A stretch of DNA of 5,682 nt from Clostridia bacterium (GCA_030536195.1 JAUNQL010000075.1:1-5682); one strand, 5' to 3'; positions 1 to 5,563 are shown, counted from the first letter of the stretch. Numbers and translations: made by a program. Notes: generated by a model not told the origin, from the sequence alone.

Positions 1-958
1 CTTCAAAGAGGTCACCACGAACGAACTCCTGCTCAAGTAAGCAGATTTCCTTGATCTGCTTGTTGATACGGCCTTCTGATGCCTTAGAGAAGATTGGGTT
101 AGCAATGTACTCTTCCTTGTTAGCAACTGCTGTAGCTGCAAGAGCTGCTACTGCTTCCTCTGAAAGGAAGTTGAAGAGGAACTTGTTGTTCTTCTGCTCC
201 TCATATGTTGCCTTTGTAGCGTCATCCCAAGCACCTGCTGCGATTGTCTTCTCAACAACGCTTGTAAGGATTGGCTTTGGAAGTGTATCTGGCTTGTTGA
301 GTGAGCTCTCTATGATGATTGACTTCATCTTAGCAAGCTCATCGTCAGAGATTGACTCCTTGCACAAATACTCTGGGCTCATAGCTGCAATCTGCATTGC
401 TACGTTCTTACCCATCTCAGCGAATTCTGGCTTAGCTGCTGTTGCATCATCTGCATCAAAGCGAACCATAACACCAACTGAACCGCCAGCGTGGATGTAT
501 GTGCAAATTGTGCCTTCTACTCTCTCGAAACGGCGAATCTTCATGTTCTCACCGATTGAAAGGATGAGGTCCTGAAGGTTCTCCTGTACTGTTCTGTCAG
601 TACCAAGAAGGTTTACGTTTAAGAGATCCTCAACGTCTTCTGGGTTCTTCTCAACGATTGTCTTAGCAACGTCAAGTACGAAGCCCTGGAACTTTTCGTT
701 CTTACCAACGAAGTCTGTCTCTGAGTTAACTTCTACGAGAACGCTAACTTTCTTAGCGTCATCTGTGTATGCAAGTACAACACCGTCAGCAGCTGTTCTG
801 CCTGCCTTCTTTGTTGCTGCAGCAAGTCCTCTTTCACGGAGGTACTCAATAGCCTTGTCCATGTCGCCGTCAGATTCAACGAGTGCCTTTTTGCACTCCA
901 TCATACCAACGCCTGTCTGCTCACGAAGAGCCTTAACATCCTGAGCTGTAAATGCCAT
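1..958 (-). CDS. tsf: Elongation factor Ts, C-terminus cut by window edge
   Basis: EF-Ts is the cytoplasmic guanine-nucleotide exchange factor that releases GDP from EF-Tu so that EF-Tu can reload with GTP. The ATG at 958-956 opens a frame that stays open to the left edge, giving 319 visible residues. The N-terminal UBA-like domain carries the family signature around residues 11-26 (LREQTGVGMMECKKAL). The core carries the EF-Tu contact motif TDFVGKNEKF at residues 81-90. The last visible residues (LLEQEFVRGDLFE) resemble the usual C-terminal end, so probably only a few to about 20 residues are missing; this is an estimate. The start is fixed by an AGGAGG (plus-strand 966-971) with 7-nt spacing. 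It lies 2 nt after rpsB, the classic S2-EF-Ts operon, and is presumably co-transcribed with it. Confidence 0.97.
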   Translation of the reverse strand, partial: MAFTAQDVKALREQTGVGMMECKKALVESDGDMDKAIEYLRERGLAAATKKAGRTAADGVVLAYTDDAKKVSVLVEVNSETDFVGKNEKFQGFVLDVAKTIVEKNPEDVEDLLNVNLLGTDRTVQENLQDLILSIGENMKIRRFERVEGTICTYIHAGGSVGVMVRFDADDATAAKPEFAEMGKNVAMQIAAMSPEYLCKESISDDELAKMKSIIIESSLNKPDTLPKPILTSVVEKTIAAGAWDDATKATYEEQKNNKFLFNFLSEEAVAALAATAVANKEEYIANPIFSKASEGRINKQIKEICLLEQEFVRGDLFE

Positions 959-960
959 GA

Positions 961-1704
961 TTATTCCTCCTCTGCTTCTTCAGCTGCGTCGTCAGCTACT
1001 GGAGCCTCTGCAACTGCATCTGTGCCCTGACGGCCTTCGATAACTGCATCAGCCATAGCGCCAGCGATAAGGCGTACAGCACGGATAGCGTCATCGTTAC
1101 CAGGGATTACATAGTCAACCTCATCTGGGTCACAGTTTGTATCAACTATAGCGATGATTGGAATACCAAGCTTGTGAGCTTCTGCAACAGCAATTCTTTC
1201 CTTGCGTGGGTCAACGATGAACATAGCAGCTGGTTGCTTCTTCATCTCTGTGATACCACCCATGAACTTCTCGAGCTTTTCGATTTCGAGCTCAAGCTTT
1301 GCAACTTCCTTCTTAGGAAGAAGATCGAATGTACCGTCTTCTCTCATTGCACGAAGCTGTTCAAGTCTCTTGATTCTTCTCTGAATTGTCTTAAAGTTTG
1401 TGAGCATACCGCCGAGCCAACGTGCGTTTACGTATGGCATACCGCAACGGATAGCTTCTTCCTTAACAGAATCCGCAGCCTGCTTCTTAGTACCAACGAA
1501 AAGAATATCGCCGCCCTCAGCAGAGATGTCACGTACTACGTTGTAAGCTTCCTCGAGCTTCTTAACTGTCTTCTGGAGATCGATGATGTAGATACCATTT
1601 CTCTCTGTGAAGATGTACTCAGCCATCTTAGGGTTCCATCTTCTTGTCTGGTGACCAAAGTGTACACCAGCTTCAAGCAATTGTTTCATTGAAATTACTG
1701 ACAT
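961..1704 (-). CDS. rpsB: 30S ribosomal protein S2
   Basis: S2 is a structural protein of the small ribosomal subunit that sits on the back of the 30S between head and body and is needed for S1 binding in many bacteria. The 247-residue product is of normal length. It shows the family landmarks VHFGHQTRRWNPKM (14-27), YIFTERNGIYIIDLQKT (30-46), FVGTKKQA (69-76), NARWLGGMLTNF (93-104) and AMFIVDPRKE (160-169). The C-terminal tail (about 229-247) is acidic and low in complexity, ending in three Glu codons that also form the tsf ribosome binding site. The ATG at 1704-1702 is preceded by AGGAGG (1711-1716) with 6-nt spacing, so the start is secure. A promoter with a perfect TATAAT and a roughly 117-nt structured leader lie upstream, a position where S2 autoregulates its own operon in other bacteria. 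Confidence 0.98.
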   Translation of the reverse strand: MSVISMKQLLEAGVHFGHQTRRWNPKMAEYIFTERNGIYIIDLQKTVKKLEEAYNVVRDISAEGGDILFVGTKKQAADSVKEEAIRCGMPYVNARWLGGMLTNFKTIQRRIKRLEQLRAMREDGTFDLLPKKEVAKLELEIEKLEKFMGGITEMKKQPAAMFIVDPRKERIAVAEAHKLGIPIIAIVDTNCDPDEVDYVIPGNDDAIRAVRLIAGAMADAVIEGRQGTDAVAEAPVADDAAEEAEEE

Positions 1705-1821
1705 GTTATGTCCTCCTAAAAAAATTGTTTTATCCTCCGCAGGGTGGGTTAAAAAGCGCTTAACAACGCCGATTGCTTACACGACGCTGAACAGCAGCGC
1801 TTCACGCCTGCGTGCGAATTG
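1705..1821 (-). promoter_or_regulatory. rpsB 5' leader with stem-loops, possible autoregulatory leader
   Basis: This is the inferred untranslated leader between the predicted transcription start near 1821 and the rpsB ATG. On the minus strand it can form three hairpins: CACG-CAGG-CGTG at 1803-1814; a stem GCGCTG/CAGCGT with loop CTGTT at 1784-1800 (one G-U pair); and GTTAA/TTAAC around 1747-1764. The self-complementary hexamer AGCGCT occurs twice (1755-1760 and 1796-1801). The upstream copy could therefore pair either in its local hairpin or with the downstream copy. Leaders upstream of rpsB are known targets of S2 feedback in other bacteria. I cannot match this one to a described family, so the regulatory role is inference. 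Confidence 0.4.
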
Positions 1822-1828
1822 CTCGACA

Positions 1829-1857
1829 ATTATACCACGCGTGTATATATAATGCAA
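1829..1857 (-). promoter_or_regulatory. Sigma-A type promoter of rpsB-tsf
   Basis: On the minus strand there is a perfect -10 box TATAAT at 1834-1829. A 17-bp spacer (1835-1851) separates it from a weak -35 box TTGCAT at 1857-1852, which matches TTGACA at three of six positions. The start would fall near 1821-1823. This is the best promoter between the toxin gene and rpsB and is well placed to drive rpsB-tsf. Confidence 0.75.
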
Positions 1858-1876
1858 TAATTAATTAGCGACGCCC

Positions 1877-2015
1877 AAAAATTGCCGATAACAAATTTTG
1901 GCTTTTTGCCGATTTTTCCTATAACTGCGTCATTTTCTCAAATTTTGTCAAAAATCTATCGGCAATTTTTCAACGATTTTTACCCCAAATTTTGCAAAAT
2001 TTTTGCCGATAGATT
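1877..2015. repeat. Four-copy TTGCCGAT repeat cluster with competing inverted pairings
   Basis: The core TTGCCGAT occurs at 1882-1889, 1906-1913 and 2003-2010 on the plus strand, and inverted (ATCGGCAA) at 1958-1965. Copies 1 and 3 form a perfect 14-bp inverted repeat (1877-1890 with 1957-1970). Copies 3 and 4 form a perfect 13-bp inverted repeat (1953-1965 with 2003-2015). These two pairings share copy 3 and so exclude each other. The 3:4 loop contains a perfect 16-bp palindrome, AAATTTTGCAAAATTT (1987-2002). The DNA is very AT-rich and lies just upstream of the rpsB promoter. I do not recognise a named repeat family. Confidence 0.7.
1953..2015. terminator. Possible bidirectional terminator-like hairpin
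   Basis: The 13-bp arms (1953-1965 and 2003-2015) are followed by T-rich runs in both directions: ATTATTTTTC on the plus strand after 2012, and a run of five T on the minus strand at 1955-1951. It would suit termination of leftward transcripts from the toxin-antitoxin region before the rpsB promoter. The 37-nt loop is long for an intrinsic terminator, although an internal palindrome could shorten it. Confidence 0.35.
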
Positions 2016-2053
2016 ATTTTTCTCTCCTGTTTCCAGATTCCGTCGAGGCTCAT

Positions 2054-2210
2054 CTGTGGTGCGGCTTTGCCGTTTACACTTGACATGAAAAATTTCAAAG
2101 TACAATTTCCACTACGAAAAGAACTCGGAAAAGGTTTACCCTGTTTCCGAGTTCCGTTTTCGGCAACTACTTGCCACCTTTGAAATTTTTCTTTGTCAAG
2201 TGCACCACAG
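2054..2210. repeat. 157-bp nested inverted repeat, MITE-like element or structured RNA
   Basis: The ends are perfect 9-bp inverted repeats, CTGTGGTGC (2054-2062) and GCACCACAG (2202-2210). Inside them CACTTGACA (2077-2085) pairs with TGTCAAGTG (2194-2202), and GAAAAATTTCAAAG (2087-2100) pairs with CTTTGAAATTTTTC (2178-2191). The left arm carries a 15-nt extra segment that forms its own mini-hairpin, CGGC-TTT-GCCG (2062-2072). The interior holds two more hairpins: GGCAA/TTGCC (2162-2175) and an 11-bp stem (2121-2154). A CAT trinucleotide directly flanks each end (2051-2053 and 2211-2213), which could be a 3-bp target duplication. No open reading frame of a transposase is present. The inverted repeat is directly visible. 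Whether it is a miniature transposable element, a noncoding RNA or a termination region is open. Confidence 0.7.
2117..2154 (-). terminator. Terminator-like hairpin downstream of the toxin gene
   Basis: GAACTCGGAAA (2121-2131) and TTTCCGAGTTC (2144-2154) form a perfect 11-bp stem with a 12-nt loop. Read leftward, the stem is followed by TTTTCG (2120-2115), a short T tract. It is the first strong hairpin with a T run after the toxin stop codon and may end the toxin-antitoxin transcript. The tract is short, and the hairpin also forms the core of the larger inverted repeat, so termination is plausible rather than certain. Confidence 0.45.
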
Positions 2211-2215
2211 CATTA

Positions 2216-2246
2216 CGCCACGGTCCCTGTAACTGTGTTAGTGGCG
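2216..2246. repeat. Small inverted repeat just downstream of the toxin gene
   Basis: CGCCAC (2216-2221) pairs with GTGGCG (2241-2246). A second small stem, TAAC/GTTA (2230-2240), lies directly inside the right arm. There is no T tract in either direction, so it is not a convincing terminator on its own. It could stabilise the 3' end of the toxin mRNA. Confidence 0.35.
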
Positions 2247-2266
2247 GATTGATGCTCACAAGAGCC

Positions 2267-2560
2267 CTATTCTCCTGCAAAGACAACATCCACTACAAGC
2301 ACTTTATCGCCTTCAACCCTATAAATAATTTTATGACTTTTGTAAATCAAAAACCGATAACTCAAAAGCGTGTCACTATATATTCCATTTTTTACATAAG
2401 CACATCTATTGGGCAATATTTCAAGTGAATAGATTGCATCAATCAATCCATCAATGTAACTGTAAGCACTTATCGGATTCTTGTAGTCATAAAAAATCTT
2501 TAGAAAAATGTCCTTGATTCTTTTACTTGCTACTTCTTGAATCAGAACGGTATACCTCAT
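2267..2560 (-). CDS. RelE/ParE-family type II toxin
   Basis: This is a 97-residue basic protein of the size and layout of the RelE/ParE superfamily. It has an N-terminal beta strand (MRYTVLIQEV), two helices (about 10-48, with NPISAYSYIDGLIDAI), the helix-ending LEILP (47-51), and a C-terminal beta sheet with SYRFLIYKSHKIIYRVEGD (67-85). Family members either cleave mRNA on the ribosome or poison DNA gyrase. Residues R69, Y73 and R81 are candidates for function, but I cannot tell which activity applies, and the usual C-terminal His/Arg is not obvious (the end reads VVFAGE). The ATG is supported by a very strong GGAGGAGG (2567-2574) with 6-nt spacing, inside the antitoxin gene. The gene overlaps the antitoxin by 38 nt, so translation is probably coupled. 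The family call is made from sequence pattern only. Confidence 0.85.
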   Translation of the reverse strand: MRYTVLIQEVASKRIKDIFLKIFYDYKNPISAYSYIDGLIDAIYSLEILPNRCAYVKNGIYSDTLLSYRFLIYKSHKIIYRVEGDKVLVVDVVFAGE

Positions 2561-2831
2561 TGTACGCCTCCTCCTTCAATCTTGGAAGGAGTTCCCTAGC
2601 ATTGTGAGCTATACCAGTTTTAGCATATTCAAGTTCTGATTGAAGAATGCGAACTGCTTCTTCTAATTCATTTATTCTGGTCTCATATATTTCAAGAGTT
2701 TCTGTACTCATAATAACTAAATCTCCATATCCATTTTTTGTAACATAGATTGGTTCCTTTGCATCATGGCAAAGCTTTGAAATCTCTGTTGTGTTTCTAA
2801 GATCTGTGATTGGAATGATATTTTTAGCCAT
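2523..2831 (-). CDS. Phd/YefM-family antitoxin
   Basis: This 102-residue protein begins with the Phd/YefM dimerisation and DNA-binding fold: IIPITDLRNTTEISKL (5-20), EPIYVTKNGYGDLVIMS (26-42) and TLEIYE (45-50). A likely coiled-coil helix rich in Glu and Leu follows (48-72). The C-terminal region (about 73-102), which in this family is disordered until it wraps the toxin, ends in a Ser/Arg-rich tail encoded by the DNA that also starts the toxin gene. It should neutralise the adjacent RelE/ParE-like toxin and repress the shared promoter, more strongly as a complex. The ATG has a GAGAGG site (2840-2845) at 8-nt spacing. The gene starts 56 nt downstream of the hydrolase stop and has its own promoter. 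Confidence 0.9.
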   Translation of the reverse strand: MAKNIIPITDLRNTTEISKLCHDAKEPIYVTKNGYGDLVIMSTETLEIYETRINELEEAVRILQSELEYAKTGIAHNARELLPRLKEEAYNEVYRSDSRSSK

Positions 2832-2855
2832 AAGTTGTACCTCTCTTTGTACATT

Positions 2856-2875
2856 ATTATGACATAATTATATCA
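2856..2875. promoter_or_regulatory. Palindromic operator candidate of the toxin-antitoxin operon
   Basis: Two overlapping palindromes cover the -10 box: ATTATG-A-CATAAT (2856-2868), with perfect 6-bp arms, and TGACATAATTATATCA (2860-2875), symmetric at 14 of 16 positions. Phd/YefM antitoxins bind short palindromes at or near the -10 box, so this is the likely autoregulation site. The DNA symmetry is seen; binding is inferred. Confidence 0.5.
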
Positions 2876-2895
2876 TTTTGCATTTAGCTATTCAA
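2867..2895 (-). promoter_or_regulatory. Sigma-A type promoter of the toxin-antitoxin operon
   Basis: On the minus strand, TTGAAT (2895-2890) and a perfect TATAAT (2872-2867) are separated by exactly 17 bp (2873-2889). The -35 box shares base 2890 with the TAG stop codon of the upstream hydrolase gene (2890-2888) and otherwise lies in its last codons. The start would be near 2860, giving a leader of about 28 nt before the antitoxin ATG. Confidence 0.75.
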
Positions 2896-3766
2896 GTCTG
2901 TGAAATACGATTTTCTCGCCATCTGTGGTGCAGAGGATGGTGCCGTCACGGTCGGTGCGGTAGAGTTTGGCGTTGACTTGATTTAGGTTGTCGAGTGTTT
3001 GCTCGTGTGGGTGGCCAAACTCGTTATCCGCACCGACAGAGATGACAGCGTAGCTTGGCTGCACCACGTTTAGAAAAGCCTCAGACGACGAGCTGTCAGA
3101 GCCGTGGTGGCCAACCTTGAGGACATCTGCTTTGAGTGTTTCTGCATTATATGTCCTGATTAGGTTGGCCTCCTCCTCTGACTCTGCGTCGCCCATGAGG
3201 AGAAAGCTGACATTTTTGTAGGTCAGTTTGATAACAAGCGACATATTGTTTAGATTGTCGCTTATGTAAACTGGGCCTAGAAATTCTAGGGTTAAGTCAT
3301 TGATATTTTGGCTTATACCAACCATCTTGGTTTCATTTGTCGGAATGATTTCCTGGTCTATTGATACGAGTTTTCTTAGGTCATCTAGGGAGCCCTTGTG
3401 ATCATCATGCCGGTGCGTGATGATTAGGTAGTCAAGTTTCTCAATGTTCAGTGCTCTAATTACGTTGTAGATGTTTTGCGCGTTGCCCTTGGGACCTGTG
3501 TCTATGAGGATATTGGTATCCTTGGTGTGGATTAGGATGCTGTCCCCCTGCCCTACGTCTATGAAGGTCACAGTGAGGTCTAGGAGTTCTTGATTGTTTA
3601 GCTTTTCTTGATAAAGACCAACAGCCGCATATATGTCGTCCCACGTAAATGGCAATGGTAGATACGTTATTGCCAAGGTTAGGATGACAAATATAGCGGC
3701 TGTTGTTCGTTTTAATATTTGTTTTGTTTTTTTATCTCTTAGTTTGTTTTTTATTATTCCTGCCAT
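2888..3766 (-). CDS. Membrane-anchored ComEC/Rec2-like metallo-beta-lactamase-fold hydrolase
   Basis: This 292-residue protein has a basic N-terminus (1-20), one hydrophobic segment (about 21-40, ITYLPLPF at its end) and then a complete ComEC-type MBL domain. The domain shows DVGQGDS (70-76), LIDTG (87-91), the metal-binding THRHDDH (117-123, an HxHxDH motif), NNMSLVIKL (173-181), GDAE (192-195), KVGHHGS (217-223), SVGADNEFGHP (243-253) and RTDRDGTI (270-277). The metal ligands look intact, so an active, externally facing hydrolase is likely. In ComEC this domain is thought to degrade the non-transported DNA strand during uptake. Stand-alone versions are of uncertain substrate, and no ComEC channel domain is present here. 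The ATG overlaps the ygiQ end by 35 nt and is preceded by a weak AAGGCGG site, which suggests coupling to ygiQ. It lacks a lipoprotein box. The chemical substrate cannot be read from the sequence. Confidence 0.9.
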   Translation of the reverse strand: MAGIIKNKLRDKKTKQILKRTTAAIFVILTLAITYLPLPFTWDDIYAAVGLYQEKLNNQELLDLTVTFIDVGQGDSILIHTKDTNILIDTGPKGNAQNIYNVIRALNIEKLDYLIITHRHDDHKGSLDDLRKLVSIDQEIIPTNETKMVGISQNINDLTLEFLGPVYISDNLNNMSLVIKLTYKNVSFLLMGDAESEEEANLIRTYNAETLKADVLKVGHHGSDSSSSEAFLNVVQPSYAVISVGADNEFGHPHEQTLDNLNQVNAKLYRTDRDGTILCTTDGEKIVFHRLE

Positions 3767-5561
3767 AGTTTACCGCCTTTTTGTTGTTAGGGCGGTTGCC
3801 AAGGAGGACTGGGATGAGGTCCTGTCTGCCGGCCTTTCTAAGGGCCTCTTCGACAAGGTCTCGATTTTTTGGATTGTAGTATTGGAGAAGAGCACGTTGA
3901 AGTGCCTTGTCATGTGGATTCTTTGCTACATACACGTTCTGCATCGTGTATGGGTCAAGACCTGTATAGAACATGCAGGTTGAGATTGTACCAGGGGTTG
4001 GATAGAAGTCCTGAACCTGGTCAGGTCTAATCCTCCTCTGCTTGAGAAAAAGTGCTAGTTCTATCGCATCATCAAGTGTTGAGCCAGGATGGCTGGACAT
4101 GAGATATGGAACTAGGTACTGTTCCTTTTCTGCATTGTTGCTAAGGTCAAAATACTTCTTGGAAAAGCGGTCGTATGACTCAATGTGTTGCTTGCCCATG
4201 AAGTCAAGTACGCTCTCGCTGCAGTGCTCTGGAGCGACGCGAAGTTGACCGCTGACGTGGTAGTTTACAAGGTCCCGAAGGAAGGTCTGATCCCTGTCCT
4301 CTAGGACGTAGTCATACCTAATGCCAGAGCGGATGAAGACTTTCTTAACTTTCGGTAGTGCTCTCAGTTCAGAAAGGATTTCATCATACTCGCCGTGGTC
4401 CGCTACAAGGTTCTTGCAAGGTGTCGGTGCGAGACACTTCTTGCCCTTGCAGAGGCCCTCTGTTTTCTGCTTTTCGCAACTTGGATTTCTAAAGTTGGCT
4501 GTTGGACCTCCTACATCGTGGATGTAGCCTTTAAAATCAGGAATTCCGGTCATGTACTTAGCTTCCTTAAGGATTGATTCCTTGGAGCGTTTGCTCATGT
4601 ATCGACCCTGATGAAGCTGGATTGCACAGAAGTTGCAACCACCGAAACAACCACGATTGTGGGTTATTGAGAACTTAACTTCCTCAATTGCTGGTACACC
4701 ACCCTGTACCTCATACATTGGGTGATATGTGTACTCGTATGGGAGGTCATATATTGCATCAAATTCCTCTGTGGTTAGCGGTTCCATTGGAGGATTTTGA
4801 ATCAGCATCTTGTCGCCGTGGCGTTGCTTAATTAGCTTGCCTCGGATGTGATCCTGCTCATCCTGTTGGATGCGACAGGAAATCGCATATTCCTTCTTGC
4901 TGTTTAGGCAATTGTCAAGGCTTGGACACTCAGCACCCATGAGCGGTGTGTTCTTAGGCTCGGTTAGGTAACAGGTGCCTTTTATGTCTGTTATTTGATT
5001 AATTGGGATACCTTTGTCAAGCATATGGGCTATTTGGGATATACTCTTTTCGCCCATGCCATAGCTGAGAAGGTCTGCACCCGATTCTAGGAGAATCGAT
5101 GGGCGCACCCTGTCGTCCCAGTAATCATAGTGGGCAAAACGGCGTAGGGACGCCTCAAGACCACCTATGATTATGTTGGTATCCGGGTATGCTTGCCTGA
5201 TTTGCTGGCAGTATGTGATTACTGCCCTGTCAGGACGCTTGCCAGCCTTGCCTCCTGGCGAGTATTCGTCATTGGAGCGAGGCTTCTTGGCAGCGGTGTA
5301 GTGCGCAACCATTGAGTCGATGTTACCTGCGCTTACAAGGAAGCCGAGACGCGGCTTGCCAAAGCGCATAAAGTCATCGGTACTACGCCAATTAGGTTGC
5401 GCAAGTATGGCCACTCTAAAGCCCTCGTGCTCAAGCACGCGGCTTATTATCGCGGCGCCAAAGCTCGGATGGTCAACATAGGCGTCGCCGTTGACATAGA
5501 CGAAGTCCACGTCCGCCCATCCTCGCTCCTCCATATCCTTTTTATTTACTGGCAAGAACAT
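3732..5561 (-). CDS. ygiQ: YgiQ family radical SAM protein (UPF0313)
   Basis: This 609-residue cytoplasmic protein belongs to the YgiQ/UPF0313 radical SAM family, whose reaction is not established. The N-terminal region (about 1-200) has a vitamin B12-binding-like layout, with VNGDAYVDHPSFGAAI (23-38) and IIGGLEASLRRFAHYDYWDD (131-150). The radical SAM domain carries the cluster motif CFGGCNFC (C305, C309, C312), followed by GGPTAN (351-356). A second cysteine set, C362, C371, C376 and C382, is characteristic of the family and may bind another metal. The conserved C-terminal block includes VQDFYPTPGTISTCMFYTG (516-534) and LDPYTM, then ALQRALLQYYNPKN (553-566). The tail after about 590 is basic and poor in pattern. 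The ATG lies 2 nt after the ftsK stop, with AGAGG at 7-nt spacing. No separate promoter is visible, so it is probably expressed from upstream. Confidence 0.96.
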   Translation of the reverse strand: MFLPVNKKDMEERGWADVDFVYVNGDAYVDHPSFGAAIISRVLEHEGFRVAILAQPNWRSTDDFMRFGKPRLGFLVSAGNIDSMVAHYTAAKKPRSNDEYSPGGKAGKRPDRAVITYCQQIRQAYPDTNIIIGGLEASLRRFAHYDYWDDRVRPSILLESGADLLSYGMGEKSISQIAHMLDKGIPINQITDIKGTCYLTEPKNTPLMGAECPSLDNCLNSKKEYAISCRIQQDEQDHIRGKLIKQRHGDKMLIQNPPMEPLTTEEFDAIYDLPYEYTYHPMYEVQGGVPAIEEVKFSITHNRGCFGGCNFCAIQLHQGRYMSKRSKESILKEAKYMTGIPDFKGYIHDVGGPTANFRNPSCEKQKTEGLCKGKKCLAPTPCKNLVADHGEYDEILSELRALPKVKKVFIRSGIRYDYVLEDRDQTFLRDLVNYHVSGQLRVAPEHCSESVLDFMGKQHIESYDRFSKKYFDLSNNAEKEQYLVPYLMSSHPGSTLDDAIELALFLKQRRIRPDQVQDFYPTPGTISTCMFYTGLDPYTMQNVYVAKNPHDKALQRALLQYYNPKNRDLVEEALRKAGRQDLIPVLLGNRPNNKKAVNYGRNNKKQTKR

Positions 5562-5563
5562 GT

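Noticed and set aside
51..575. Plus-strand open frame of 174 codons opposite tsf
   Set aside because: It lies entirely antisense to a clear EF-Ts gene, and its composition follows the complement of EF-Ts codons. No family is recognisable.
1174..1692. Plus-strand open frame opposite rpsB
   Set aside because: It is antisense to a certain ribosomal protein gene and has no recognisable motif. It is a by-product of biased codons.
1877..2015. CRISPR array
   Set aside because: The repeats are only 8-14 nt, irregularly spaced and in both orientations. There are no cas genes in the window.
1882..2088. Plus-strand 68-codon open frame over the repeat region
   Set aside because: It is rich in Phe and Ile because of T runs and the TTGCCGAT repeats. 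It has no convincing ribosome binding site, and the repeats explain the DNA better.
2171..2428. Plus-strand 85-codon open frame over the right arm of the inverted repeat and the toxin 3' part
   Set aside because: More than half lies antisense to the toxin gene. No family is recognisable and no ribosome binding site is visible.
2051..2931. Direct 12-nt repeat CATCTGTGGTGC at 2051-2062 and 2920-2931, flanking the toxin-antitoxin region
   Set aside because: It looked like possible insertion flanks. However, about one 12-nt match is expected by chance in 5.7 kb, and the right copy is ordinary coding sequence in the hydrolase gene.
3456..3644. Minus-strand 62-codon frame inside the hydrolase gene
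   Set aside because: It is an alternate frame of a well-supported MBL gene, with low-complexity Arg/His content and no start signal.
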